38,244 nt of DNA from Synechococcales cyanobacterium RM1_1_8. Lineage in GTDB: Bacteria > Cyanobacteriota > Cyanobacteriia > PCC-9006 > JAAUQQ01. A program made the position numbers and the translations under genes. The notes below the pieces were generated by a model. The model had not been told where the DNA came from, searched no databases, and saw only the letters and a list, made by a program, of their open reading frames with translations. Numbering within the stretch: position 1 is the stretch's first letter; the number at the start of each line of letters is the position of its first letter. Location: NCBI GenBank assembly GCA_012032745.1, contig JAAUQQ010000004.1, forward strand, positions 1 to 38,244, written 5' to 3'. Of this stretch, positions 1 through 8,212 are shown one piece after another.

Positions 1-34
1 TGGGGTGGTGGGGAGATAGGGGGGATGGCTGAAG

Positions 35-1444
35 TTATTGGCGAGGCCCCGGTAGGACAATGTTCAGCAGTAACGCGGTTAGGCCGCCCGTGCTGATGCC
101 TGAGGAAAAGATGCTTTTTGCCAGGGGAGGCAGTTGTTCGAGGATATCGGGTACGACGCTGACCCCGAGGCCGAGACCGAGGGAGACCGCCAGAATAATT
201 GAAGCACGTTTGGTGAGGTTGACGCAGGAGATGATCTTGATTCCGGCCACGGCTACGGTGCCAAACATGATGATGGTTGCGCCGCCTAGAACGGGCTGGG
301 GAATGGTTTGGAATACGCCTGCGACGACGGGCACTAGGCCGAGCAAAACGAAGATGCCAGCGATGAAGTAGCCCACATAGCGGCTGCCGATGCCGGTGAG
401 CTGGATGACGCCATTGTTTTGGCTGAAGGTGGTGTTGGGGAACGTGTTGAAGATAGCGGCGATCGCTGAATTGACGCCATCTCCCAAAATCCCGCCCTGA
501 AGACGATCAAAATAAACTTTTCCAGTAATCGGCTGTCCCGAAATTAGCGAGGTGGCCGTCAAGTCTCCAGTAGATTCAATCGTTGTGATCAAATACAGGA
601 AAGCAAAGGGCAGGAATGCAGCAATATTGAAGCCAAATCCATACTTAAAGGGAATTGGAATGGTGACCGGCGCTAAGCCACCCAAATTGCTAAAGCTCAC
701 CATGCCCATGGGAATCGCTACGATATAGCCCACAATCAGGCCGATCGCCACAGAAGCCATGCGCAGAAAACTGCTGGTGGTGTTGTTCAAAACCACAATC
801 ACGGCCAGAACTAAACCCGCTAGCAACAGATTGGGAGCGCTGCCGAAGGTGCCTGCTCCCTTCGCTGCGAAGCCGCCACCGATGCTGGTCATGCCCACAT
901 TGATCAAAGTCAAGCCAATCAGCGTCACCACAATGCCGGTGACCAGCGGCGTGATGATCTTGCTAGCAAAGCCCATGAATCGGCTAAACACCATTTCGAT
1001 AAACGAGCCAAAAAAGCAAAGCCCAAAGATAGTTCCCAAGGCTGTCTGGGCCGATCCCCCAGCGCCTTTGACTCCCAATCCTGCAGCAATAATTGGGCCG
1101 ATAAAGGCAAAGCTGGTGCCCTGGATGCTGAGCAGCCCAGAGCCTACGGGACCAATGCGTTTGGCCTGAATAAATGTGGCCACACCGGAGACAAACAGCG
1201 ACATGCTGACCAGGTAAGCGGCATCGGCAGGCTCCAATTCCAATGCTCCTGAGATAATCAAGGCGGGAGTAATAATGCCGACGAAGGAAGCAAATACATG
1301 TTGGAGGGCGGCAAAAATCGTATCTCGCAGGGGCGGTCGAGAGTCTAAACCATAGATCAAATCCGTTTCAAAGGCGACCGTTTGGGTTGGTGCGGCATCC
1401 AGCGTATCGGCCTGGCTGGAAGGAAGGTTTTGGCTAGTGCTCAT
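35..1444 (-). CDS. NCS2-family purine (urate/xanthine) permease
   Basis: Inner-membrane nucleobase symporter of the NCS2/NAT family, about 469 residues and very hydrophobic throughout (family usually 430-500 residues, 14 segments). The NAT signature QNNGVIQLTG is present, followed by SRYVGYFIAGIFVLLGLVP; early in the protein lies GSGLLSIQGTSFAFIGP, typical of xanthine/urate carriers. I place the start at the ATG at 1444 rather than the upstream in-frame codon at 1474, because GGAG lies 9 bases before it. It is the last gene of a minus-strand run with urate hydroxylase, hydroxyisourate hydrolase and a porin, which makes urate or xanthine a more likely substrate than uracil. Family certain; substrate inferred from context and from the signature. 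Confidence 0.9.
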   Translation of the reverse strand: MSTSQNLPSSQADTLDAAPTQTVAFETDLIYGLDSRPPLRDTIFAALQHVFASFVGIITPALIISGALELEPADAAYLVSMSLFVSGVATFIQAKRIGPVGSGLLSIQGTSFAFIGPIIAAGLGVKGAGGSAQTALGTIFGLCFFGSFIEMVFSRFMGFASKIITPLVTGIVVTLIGLTLINVGMTSIGGGFAAKGAGTFGSAPNLLLAGLVLAVIVVLNNTTSSFLRMASVAIGLIVGYIVAIPMGMVSFSNLGGLAPVTIPIPFKYGFGFNIAAFLPFAFLYLITTIESTGDLTATSLISGQPITGKVYFDRLQGGILGDGVNSAIAAIFNTFPNTTFSQNNGVIQLTGIGSRYVGYFIAGIFVLLGLVPVVAGVFQTIPQPVLGGATIIMFGTVAVAGIKIISCVNLTKRASIILAVSLGLGLGVSVVPDILEQLPPLAKSIFSSGISTGGLTALLLNIVLPGPRQ

Positions 1445-1507
1445 CGTTAAAAGCTCCAAGAAGGAAAGGCTCAATCAGGGAAAATTGAAAGGACAGCTTG
1501 AGGCATC

Positions 1508-3418
1508 TTAGAACCGAAATTGAGTCCTCAGATTGCCAACCCAAATCGTTGGATTATCGCTAAAGTTGTTGGGGTTACGAACCATATAAATTGCGGGTAC
1601 GAGGGCAATATTGTCGCTCAGTGGGAAGTAGTAGGTGGCTTCAAACTCATGTTGAATACCCCCGTCGCCGCCGCCGGAAACAAGATACTGCCGCCCATCC
1701 AAAATCGAATAGGGAATGCCATAGGAGAGGGTCAACAATGCGCCCTCCCGCCCTAGGTCAGGCAGGGCAACTCCTCCTTGAACCGCCTGGGCATTGACTT
1801 CCCCATCGACCAGGGCACGATTCTGGGGATCGAGGTTGGTGCTGCCATAGTAGTAGCGGCCAAAGAGGCCGATTCTCTTGGCCAACCGCCAATCAAAACT
1901 GATACCAAATGTGTCTGCCGTTGCACCATTTAAGCTACCGCCTTGGCCATCATCGGCCACCCCATAGATCGGCTCGCTGGTGGCTCCACCGACACCAAAG
2001 GCAACGCTACCATCGGCATTGACAATGCGGGCATTGTTGTCCAGATTGGTGCGGGTATAGAGCAGCCGCACATTCATCTTGTCGAAGGGCTTGATGTTTG
2101 CAGCGGCGGTCAAGGTATTGGTGCCGCCGAAGATGCCTTCAGTCGCATTGGTCGCAGTATTGAACAACGTATTGTTAAGAAACTCAGTGTTCTCTCCCAA
2201 GTAGCCCACATTCAAATCCAGCCAATCCGTCGCATTCCAGCGCACCACAGCGCCAGCACCTCGATCAATTGCGTTGGCGAGGGTACTGCCGCTGGCATTG
2301 AAACTGCTCGCACCGTTGAGGAAAAAGGTGTAGGCATTGCCATCAAAGTAGCGATACCAGTTGATGCGGGGGCCAACAACGACCTTGATCTTTTTGCCAA
2401 TGGGGAAGTCATAGAACAGTTCCCGCACTACCGGAACATTGGCACTGGTGGTGCCCGCTTGGTCAGTAAAGGGCGTGCCAAAGGTATTGAATAGGCCCGC
2501 CGAGGCATAGGAATTGGCGGGGGAGAAGCTGTTGCCAACGGCCAGTTGGGTGACCAGGCTATCGCGGCCCGTGAAGGAGGTGGTTAGGTTGAGAAAACTG
2601 TAGGAACCAAAGGTGATATTGGGATCGTCATCGGTAGTCTGGACCAGGGGCCTGCCATCCAGCCCGCGCCCGGCTCCGCGCAGGTTGAGGGGACCGCCCA
2701 GGCCGCGAGCTTCGATTTGGACATCGCCGCCAGCAGTTGCTCCGGTGAGGTTAAAGAAAACATTGCCGCTGAGCTTGGTCGTGGTCGAAAACTGGTTGGC
2801 TTCCAGCTCCGCTGTTCTGGCTTCTAGGCCATCAATGCGCCCGCGCAGGGTGGCCAGCTCAGCCTGGAACTCCTCTTGTAGACGCTGGATAATTGCCAAG
2901 TCCTCCTGGGTGGTGGAGTCAGCAGTTGCAGAAGCAATTAATTCATTGACGCGATCCAGGCAGGCATTGAGGCCAGCGGCGAACTCGTAGCGCGTCATGG
3001 CGCGATCGCCCCGATAAGTACCATCAGGATAGCCTGCGATACAGCCGTAGCGCTCAACCAAGGATTGCAGGGCCTGGAAAGCCCAGTCCGTCGGGCGTAC
3101 ATCGCGAAGCTGGCTGACACTGGTGACCTGGGCCATGGGATCGTCCGGGCTGAGGACAGCCTCGGAAGTCAGGGGATCCTGGAGATCAAGCTCCAAAGCA
3201 GGCGCGAGGTCAAACTCGCTTTCAGGCTTTAGCTTCAATGCTGGGTTAGGGGCTGGGTTAGGGGCTGGGCTGGAGGCAATGCCCGGCTCGGGTGCAGCAG
3301 CGCTGGGCTGAGCCAGGCCCAGGATGGCACCTGCCGTAGCACCCAGGACCAATGGAGCTAAAAGCTTTGACCTTGAATCTCTGTGATTCAACCCATCCTT
3401 TCTGATAAAAGCGGCCAT
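1508..3418 (-). CDS. SLH-domain OprB-family outer-membrane porin
   Basis: Cyanobacterial-type porin of 636 residues. The N-terminus has a signal peptide (hydrophobic stretch LLAPLVLGATAGAILGLA), then a Pro/Asn/Ala linker with a short 12-base repeat, then an SLH domain at about residues 100-160 (DVRPTDWAFQALQSLVERYG...GYPDGTYRGDRAMTRYEFA) that should anchor it to cell-wall polymer. A coiled coil follows (TTQEDLAIIQRLQEEFQAEL...), then a long OprB-like beta-barrel ending in aromatic FRF, as expected for an outer-membrane protein. GGAG lies 8 bases before the ATG. It sits between the urate-degrading enzymes and the purine permease, so it may admit purines, although this family is also annotated as carbohydrate or iron-uptake porin. 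Family certain, solute unknown. Confidence 0.9.
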   Translation of the reverse strand: MAAFIRKDGLNHRDSRSKLLAPLVLGATAGAILGLAQPSAAAPEPGIASSPAPNPAPNPALKLKPESEFDLAPALELDLQDPLTSEAVLSPDDPMAQVTSVSQLRDVRPTDWAFQALQSLVERYGCIAGYPDGTYRGDRAMTRYEFAAGLNACLDRVNELIASATADSTTQEDLAIIQRLQEEFQAELATLRGRIDGLEARTAELEANQFSTTTKLSGNVFFNLTGATAGGDVQIEARGLGGPLNLRGAGRGLDGRPLVQTTDDDPNITFGSYSFLNLTTSFTGRDSLVTQLAVGNSFSPANSYASAGLFNTFGTPFTDQAGTTSANVPVVRELFYDFPIGKKIKVVVGPRINWYRYFDGNAYTFFLNGASSFNASGSTLANAIDRGAGAVVRWNATDWLDLNVGYLGENTEFLNNTLFNTATNATEGIFGGTNTLTAAANIKPFDKMNVRLLYTRTNLDNNARIVNADGSVAFGVGGATSEPIYGVADDGQGGSLNGATADTFGISFDWRLAKRIGLFGRYYYGSTNLDPQNRALVDGEVNAQAVQGGVALPDLGREGALLTLSYGIPYSILDGRQYLVSGGGDGGIQHEFEATYYFPLSDNIALVPAIYMVRNPNNFSDNPTIWVGNLRTQFRF

Positions 3419-3436
3419 TCAATTTTCTCCGGAACT

Positions 3437-3454
3437 CACACACACACACACACA
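3437..3454. repeat. (CA)9 dinucleotide tract in the porin leader
   Basis: Nine perfect CA units (TG on the coding strand) lie 19 bases before the porin ATG, immediately upstream of its Shine-Dalgarno GGAG. A slippage-prone tract at this spot could change leader length or structure. Confidence 0.9.
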
Positions 3455-3521
3455 AATCTGACAGCCCAAAGCAGGCGTAAGGAAAGGGTTAAAGAAAACT
3501 GGATTTTGAAAAGTTAAAATA

Positions 3522-3537
3522 AAGGGCGATCGCCCTT
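3522..3537 (-). terminator. HIP1-centred palindrome followed by T-rich DNA
   Basis: A perfect 16-base palindrome, AAGGGCGATCGCCCTT, is followed on the minus strand by TATTTTAACTTTT. This could be an intrinsic terminator or attenuator between the hydroxyisourate hydrolase gene and the porin. It may equally be an extended HIP1 site with no transcriptional role. Confidence 0.3.
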
Positions 3538-3599
3538 GATTCTTCTCTCTAAATTCCCTGCATTCTGGAAGCTGCTTAGCCCGACAGAGGCTGTCGTTT

Positions 3600-3626
3600 T
3601 ATACAACCTAAGCGCTAGCTTCAATT
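3600..3626 (-). promoter_or_regulatory. candidate promoter for the porin gene
   Basis: On the minus strand TTGAAG is followed after 15 bases by TATAAA. Just downstream is a small hairpin (CGACAG-AGG-CTGTCG at 3582-3596), so the porin may have its own promoter and a leader of about 180 bases. The spacing is short for a sigma-70 promoter, so this is tentative. Confidence 0.3.
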
Positions 3627-3706
3627 GAAATTGTGTTTCAAAATACGATATGCAAAATACCCGCCTCTGGGATCAGCTATCTTGTCTGCTTTTGACCTGT
3701 TCCATC

Positions 3707-4093
3707 CTAGCTGCCGCGATAGGTGCTGTAGGACCAAGGCGAGACCAGGAGCGGCACATGGTAGTGGAGACTGGCATCGGCAATGCAAAATCGAATTGGC
3801 ACCGTTGTCAAAAACGGATGCTCACTGGGAAGCAAAAGCTGAGTTTTGGCAAAATAAGGACCAACCTCAAACAAGATTTCATACAGCCCCACCTGAAAAT
3901 CCTCTGCTTCTAACAGAGGAGCATCGGTGCGACCATCGGCATTGGTTTCCACGGTTTTGAAGTGCTGATGCTTGATCCCCGCTCCAATTTCAGCTTCGCC
4001 AGTGGCCTGTTCTAGCCTCCAAAGGGACAGCGCCATTCCAGCAGCGGGGCAACCCTGGGCCGTATCCAAAACATGCGTTGACAACCATCCCAT
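3707..4093 (-). CDS. uraH: 5-hydroxyisourate hydrolase (transthyretin-like)
   Basis: Hydrolyses 5-hydroxyisourate, the product of urate oxidation, to OHCU, the second step towards allantoin. The 128-residue protein has the full family pattern: N-terminal [17 protein letters not shown] with the active-site His, the internal arginine region, and C-terminal [18 protein letters not shown], ending in the diagnostic tetrapeptide YRGS. GAGGAGA lies about 8 bases before the ATG at 4093. It follows the urate hydroxylase gene by 105 bases on the same strand, so the two consecutive steps are adjacent. I see no OHCU decarboxylase in the window; that step may be encoded elsewhere or occur spontaneously. 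Confidence 0.95.
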   Translation of the reverse strand: MGWLSTHVLDTAQGCPAAGMALSLWRLEQATGEAEIGAGIKHQHFKTVETNADGRTDAPLLEAEDFQVGLYEILFEVGPYFAKTQLLLPSEHPFLTTVPIRFCIADASLHYHVPLLVSPWSYSTYRGS

Positions 4094-4198
4094 ACCTAAT
4101 CTCTCCTCACTCCGATGGAGCCCAACCCGAACCCCTAATTTCCCGACCCATTACCTCTCCCCGACTCCCGACTCCCCACTCCCTAATTCCCTATTCCC

Positions 4199-5362
4199 CT
4201 ACCCCATCGGCCCTCCCAAAATAATCCTCGCCAACGCCCCAGTCACCGCTTCCGGCGGCTCCTGTTTCAATTCTTCATACCACTCCTCAGTCATCTCCGG
4301 ATGCTTGCCATAAATCGTATCCGTGCGTCTGCGGGCCTTGAGCACCAGCTCCGACGTGCGAGCTTTGCGGGCCTGCTCATAGCGCCCTAGGGCATCGCTG
4401 ACACTGAGATTCGTTGTTACTAAATAGCGGGCCAGCATCGCGGCATCCTCCATGGCTTGGCAGCCGCCTTGGCCTAGGGTGGGGGTGGTGGCATGGCCGG
4501 AGTCGCCCACCAGGACAATGCGGCCCTTGGCCAGGTGAGCCGGGGGATCAATATCGCTGATTTCTAAGCGGTTGGCCTGTAGGGGATCCAGGGTCTGAAT
4601 CAACGTTTGGACGGCAGTAGGCCAGCCGAGAAATTGCTCCACCAACTCCTGGCGTCGATCCTCGGGGGGAACCTGGCTGCCCTCGGCCATGGGCGCGCCG
4701 AAGAAATAGTAGAAGCGATCGCCCCCCACGGGCATCATCGAAGCTCGCTTGCCCTCGCCCACATACAGCACCCAGTTATCGGCCTCACAGAGCTCCGGCA
4801 GGGCGGGCACCAATCCATTCCAGTTGACATAGTCCGCATAGCGGGTGGGAATGGCTTCGCCGAGTACATGCTCCCGCACGATGGACCGAATGCCATCGGC
4901 CCCAATAATCAGATCCCCGCTGGTGCGGTGGCCGTTCTCAAACACTGCTGTGGCGCTGGTTTTATCCTGCTCCACCCCAATGCATTTCATGCCCAGTTGC
5001 ACTTCCACTGCGCCAAAGGCATCGAGCAACATTTGCTGCAGGTCGGTGCGGGCGACGGGGTAGGGACGCTGGCCCACGGTTTGGAACAGCGGCTGGAGGT
5101 CTATCTGGCTGAGGGGCTCATCCTTGTGGCTGCGGTATTCCATGCGATTCATTTCGCCCCCGATCGCCGCAATCTCTCGCCCTAAGCCCAGTTGATTCAG
5201 CACCTTGACGCCGTTGGACCAGAGGGAAATGCCTGCGCCTGCGGGGCGGAGCTGGTGGGTGCGATCGTAGATTTCCACCTGGTAACCCAGTTGCTTTAGA
5301 GCGATACCAGTGGTGAGGCCACCAATGCCCGCGCCGATAATGATGGCTTTGAGGTCATACAT
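4199..5362 (-). CDS. hpxO: FAD-dependent urate hydroxylase (HpxO type)
   Basis: Flavoprotein monooxygenase predicted to convert urate to 5-hydroxyisourate with NADH and oxygen. From the ATG at 5362 it has 387 residues, the family length. Visible motifs are the dinucleotide fold GAGIGG at residues 10-15, GDLIIGADG near 150 (DG motif), GEGKR near 205 (the Arg resembles the substrate-binding Arg of Klebsiella HpxO), and GDSGHATTP near 286 (GD motif). YVNWNGLV and the C-terminal EEWYEELKQE are also HpxO-like. A TTG two codons upstream (5368) is possible; I prefer the ATG. Its neighbour is hydroxyisourate hydrolase, which separates it from salicylate-hydroxylase-like paralogues. It is probably first in the module; no clear promoter seen. 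Confidence 0.92.
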   Translation of the reverse strand: MYDLKAIIIGAGIGGLTTGIALKQLGYQVEIYDRTHQLRPAGAGISLWSNGVKVLNQLGLGREIAAIGGEMNRMEYRSHKDEPLSQIDLQPLFQTVGQRPYPVARTDLQQMLLDAFGAVEVQLGMKCIGVEQDKTSATAVFENGHRTSGDLIIGADGIRSIVREHVLGEAIPTRYADYVNWNGLVPALPELCEADNWVLYVGEGKRASMMPVGGDRFYYFFGAPMAEGSQVPPEDRRQELVEQFLGWPTAVQTLIQTLDPLQANRLEISDIDPPAHLAKGRIVLVGDSGHATTPTLGQGGCQAMEDAAMLARYLVTTNLSVSDALGRYEQARKARTSELVLKARRRTDTIYGKHPEMTEEWYEELKQEPPEAVTGALARIILGGPMG

Positions 5363-5450
5363 AAGCAAGTAAAGAATCGGGGAATGAATCGTGGAAAGAT
5401 GAAGTTATAGGTTCCAACCTGGACCGCTTCCCAGGAAGCTTGAGCCATCG

Positions 5451-5475
5451 GCCAAAGCTATTCTCAAATATCCTC
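5451..5475. repeat. solo MITE end (TCTCAAA-ATCCTC family)
   Basis: The 25 bases here match 23 of 25 with the right end of the complete 130-bp MITE at 30127-30151, and are followed by TGA, compatible with a TNA target. No partner inverted repeat is visible upstream, so this is a truncated copy. Confidence 0.7.
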
Positions 5476-6022
5476 TGAGGTTGGAGGCCAGAAGATGTCC
5501 AAGGCCCAGATTAGCACTGGCTCTGGCAATTCCGATAGAGCCTAGAAGCTTCCCTCCATATCATTCACGCTAGATCCTAAGCTCGGCTCCGCTTGGGCAT
5601 AGGATGCAAAACCAGGCTGGTTCCCAGACTTGAGCTTCCAGACTTGAGCCCCAGCTTTTGCCTCTCACGGCGAGACGAGTAAATCACTGTTCTTTCGAGC
5701 TGTCTTTAATCGCTTGTTAGGAAAAATATAACGACACTGCAATAGGTGAAATTGTAGCTTCAGTTACAGAAAAGACGAGGAGTGAAGGTTGAGGATTCTA
5801 GCATAACGATGGCTTCTACTCTAAACAGATTTCATGCCCATGCAAACGAACATTTGATAGTAGTATAAGGGCGTTCACCTCATTTTTACGACTGTGCTTG
5901 GGGGGCTGATGTTGGCCCAGGCGTTTACAGGCATTAAGATTGTTCAAAATGTCATCGGTGATGTTTGGGAGAGGGCTTAGTGATTTTGTCTGGGGATAAA
6001 GTAGCTAGTAGACTCGGGCATG

Positions 6023-6095
6023 GGTTTTGTCCCCCTCACCCCAACTTCCCTCCCACAAAGGGGAGAGGGGCTCCGATCCGTCTCCCCTTCTCCAA
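6023..6095. repeat. GC-rich palindromic dispersed repeat, copy 1
   Basis: Starts GTTTTGTCCCCCTC, then CCCTCCCACAAAGGGGAGAGGGG and CTCCCCTTCTCC. A fuller copy sits at 29912-30013 with the same order of blocks. It resembles the widespread cyanobacterial repeats built on CCCTCTCCCA/GGGAGAGGG. This copy lacks the right half. Confidence 0.65.
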
Positions 6096-6124
6096 TCGAA
6101 AGCACTCAGATCATCTGGGGCCGC

Positions 6125-6448
6125 TTACTTTTGGGCTGCCGCGATCGCGCTAATGCCACAAATAATCAACCCAATGCCCAACCACTGCAACAGCGGCACT
6201 TTTTCATTCAGTACAACCCAGCTACATAAAGTTGTTGCAACAACCGTTAGCCCCAAAAGAAGGGGATAAGCGAGGGATAAATTGCTTTTGCTCAGCACCA
6301 CAATATAGGCTACGGTGCTGATTCCATAGAGTCCCAAGCCACTGATCAAATATGGGTTTATCAGCCCCTTCCCTGCCCCTTGCTTCAGCAACAGTTGCCC
6401 CGAGGTGTTCAGCACCGAGCTAAATAGCATTAGCAGTATAAATTGCAT
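6125..6448 (-). CDS. small four-helix EamA/SMR-like membrane protein
   Basis: Hydrophobic 107-residue protein with four predicted helices: FILLMLFSSVLNTSGQLLLKQG, ISGLGLYGISTVAYIVVL, LAYPLLLGLTVVATTLCSWVVL and WLGIGLIICGISAIAA. The pattern SLAYPLLLGLTVVATTL and the motif NEKVPLLQWLGIGLI fit SMR/EamA half-transporters, which act as dimers exporting cations, drugs or lipid-linked sugars. I chose the ATG at 6448 because GGAG is 8 bases upstream and the residues before it are not membrane-like. It is alone on its strand; substrate unknown. Confidence 0.75.
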   Translation of the reverse strand: MQFILLMLFSSVLNTSGQLLLKQGAGKGLINPYLISGLGLYGISTVAYIVVLSKSNLSLAYPLLLGLTVVATTLCSWVVLNEKVPLLQWLGIGLIICGISAIAAAQK

Positions 6449-6627
6449 TCTTTTGGCTCCAGCACCAGGGTTAATGGGCACGTCACGGGCGGCATCCCAT
6501 ATTACGATGCTGAGGGAAGGGCTGGCCAGCTCTGGCCCAGACCGTAGAAGCCCCGAGTTTGATCTCGATTTAGGGATCATCGATCATCAATACCACCCTG
6601 GTGTCTAGCAGCGCCCCTGCTCCCATA

Positions 6628-6779
6628 AGTCTGGAGCTATGGTCGTTTGTGGATGATAAGGGCAATGTGTATATCGGCAATGTGCAATGGTCTACACCGA
6701 TTTTTGGGAAACCTACGAGACCGTTATTCCGGCGAAGCGTCATCGTGCCGTCGGCAAAGAGAGTGGTTTGACAAGCAAA
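6628..6779 (+). pseudogene. IS1-family transposase (InsB) relic
   Basis: Two pieces of an IS1 InsB protein lie in different frames. SLELWSFVDDKGN (from 6628) matches the conserved D-E-L/M-W-S-F-V region, and MVYTDFWETYETVIPAKRHR followed by AVGKESGLT (from 6687) matches the later catalytic region. About 50 intervening codons of a normal InsB and the whole C-terminus are missing, so an internal deletion and a truncation have left a dead fragment. No terminal inverted repeats were found. Confidence 0.75.
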
Positions 6780-6848
6780 AAAATCAGCGAAAACGATACC
6801 CATCGAGACAGATTTAGCCCCAAAAACGTTATTTCCCCAAAAATCGCA

Positions 6849-7556
6849 TTAAAACTCAATCCCAGCCTGGGCCTTGACGCCCTGTTCCCGGAACGGGTGC
6901 TTCACCAAGGTCATCTCCGTCACCAGATCGGCGGCATCGATTACGGCCTGGGGAACCCCCCGACCCGTCAAAATCACGTGGGAATCTTCAGGTTTTTCGG
7001 CCAAGCCCGCCAACACCGTTTCGGGGGACAAATAACCCAGCTTGAGCGCAATATTAATTTCATCTAGCAACACTAGACGATAAGTGGGATTGCGGATGTA
7101 GGAGAGGGCCGCTTGCCAGGCTTCCTCAGCCTTGGCGATGTCGCGATCGCGATCCTGGGTCTCCCAGGTAAAGCCCTCGCCCATGGCCTTAAACACCAGT
7201 TGATTGCCTTCCCAATGGCGAAAGGCTGCCTTCTCCGCAGGCTCCCAAGCCCCTTTAATAAACTGGATAATCGCAACTTGGTAACCATGGCCCAAAGACC
7301 TGAGAACCATCCCCAGCCCCGCCGTCGTTTTCCCCTTGCCGGTGCCCGTATGGACAATGATTAAACCCTTCTCTTGGTTCCGCTCGGCGAGGCGTTGCTG
7401 CTGAACTTCCTTACGCCGCTGCATTTTTTTTTGATACTGCTGATCAGTGAGACTCGGGGCAGCCTCAGAGAGGGTTTGGGCTTCGCGGTCGAGGTTCTGG
7501 GACATGGCGGGGCGGCGGCGATAGTTCCACGGAGTTGCAGCAGCATCATACCCCAT
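6849..7556 (-). CDS. cobO: cob(I)yrinic acid a,c-diamide adenosyltransferase
   Basis: Transfers adenosyl from ATP to reduced corrinoid in cobamide synthesis (CobO/BtuR family). The 235-residue protein has a charged N-terminal helix (QYQKKMQRRKEVQQQRLAERN), then the P-loop HTGTGKGKTTAGLGM near residue 70, QFIKGAW, GEGFTWETQDRD and the DEIN motif in LVLLDEINIALKLG, in family order. AGGAG 8 bases before the ATG at 7556 supports the long form; an internal ATG at 7505 has no such site. It stands alone, with no other cobalamin genes nearby. Confidence 0.92.
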   Translation of the reverse strand: MGYDAAATPWNYRRRPAMSQNLDREAQTLSEAAPSLTDQQYQKKMQRRKEVQQQRLAERNQEKGLIIVHTGTGKGKTTAGLGMVLRSLGHGYQVAIIQFIKGAWEPAEKAAFRHWEGNQLVFKAMGEGFTWETQDRDRDIAKAEEAWQAALSYIRNPTYRLVLLDEINIALKLGYLSPETVLAGLAEKPEDSHVILTGRGVPQAVIDAADLVTEMTLVKHPFREQGVKAQAGIEF

Positions 7557-7696
7557 AATCAGGGCTCCTGCCTAGGGCAAAGGCTGCCCAAGAAAGGCTG
7601 TCCGAGACTGGAACGAGGCTGATAAACGGGCCGAAGAGGCTGGCCGATCAGCTCACAAACAACTACAGACCTGGCATTTAGGTTGGGAGATGGCAA

Positions 7697-8050
7697 CTAG
7701 GCCACCTCCACAAGAATGTCGCCATCTTCAATGCGCGTGGCGAATACGGGCAGGGGCGTTTCCGCCTTGAGCTTGCCCATGAGCTGGCCCACAACGGGCG
7801 GAAAGGGCGTCCAGGTGCTGGCTGCCCCCGTGCAAAGGTTAAAGGCACTGCGGTGGAAGGGGCAGACCAGCTCGCCCTCTGGGGTAATCTTGCCGTTTTT
7901 CATCGGCAAATTCATGTGGGGGCAACTGTTGGAGACGGCATGGATGGTGCCCTCATGGTTCAGCAGCAGCAGTTTTCTGCCATCCACTTGCACAACCTGG
8001 CGGCTGCCAGCAGGGAGTTCGGATTCGGAAAGAACTTTGGTCCAGCCCAT
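7697..8050 (-). CDS. Rieske [2Fe-2S] ferredoxin-like protein
   Basis: Small soluble Rieske protein of 117 residues. The cluster ligands are visible as CPHMN (Cys-X-His) and CPFHRSAF (Cys-X2-His), about 20 residues apart; between them KNGKITPEGELV gives the usual fold. There is no signal peptide or membrane anchor, so it is not the cytochrome b6f subunit; it resembles the small NirD/ferredoxin-subunit type that hands electrons to an oxygenase or reductase. AGGAG is 9 bases before the ATG at 8050; a TTG at 8056 would be too close. Partner enzyme unknown. It lies downstream of a MerR regulator on the same strand. Confidence 0.88.
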   Translation of the reverse strand: MGWTKVLSESELPAGSRQVVQVDGRKLLLLNHEGTIHAVSNSCPHMNLPMKNGKITPEGELVCPFHRSAFNLCTGAASTWTPFPPVVGQLMGKLKAETPLPVFATRIEDGDILVEVA

Positions 8051-8148
8051 AGTCAATGGCTCCTGAAGATCAGCAAAATTTATCGAAACCTAAAAACAGC
8101 GATTTGATCAATAGATGTCTGTAAATTGATTCCCATTATCTCTTAAAA

Positions 8149-8174
8149 CTGTCCAGGGATAAACCTGTCCAGGG
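8149..8174. repeat. direct repeat CTGTCCAGGG x2
   Basis: Two exact ten-base copies (8149-8158 and 8165-8174) are spaced 16 bases apart start to start, between the MerR gene and the Rieske gene. It could be a binding site or just a duplication. Confidence 0.4.
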
Positions 8175-8212
8175 GAGCCGCCGCACAACACCCCGATCAA
8201 CATCCTCTAAAC

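Larger units (their letters stand above)
5363..6124. other. 762-base gene-poor region with repeat fragments
   Basis: No convincing gene. It holds a MITE end (5451-5475), a direct repeat of CAGACTTGAGC near 5630-5645, an open tail of about 35 codons on the plus strand at 5864-5980 ending GDVWERA (possibly a transposase relic, family not recognised), and a GC-rich palindromic repeat at 6023-6095. It looks like a graveyard of mobile DNA. Confidence 0.5.

Noticed and set aside
3625-4313. Plus-strand frames over the hydroxyisourate hydrolase gene
   Set aside because: The minus-strand protein has full family motifs including the YRGS end; the opposite frames have none.
5864-5980. Transposase C-terminus ending GDVWERA
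   Set aside because: The fragment is about 35 codons and I cannot name its family. It is mentioned in the region note only.
7697-8050. Cytochrome b6f Rieske subunit (PetC)
   Set aside because: There is no membrane anchor or lumen-targeting sequence, and the spacing fits small soluble Rieske ferredoxins.
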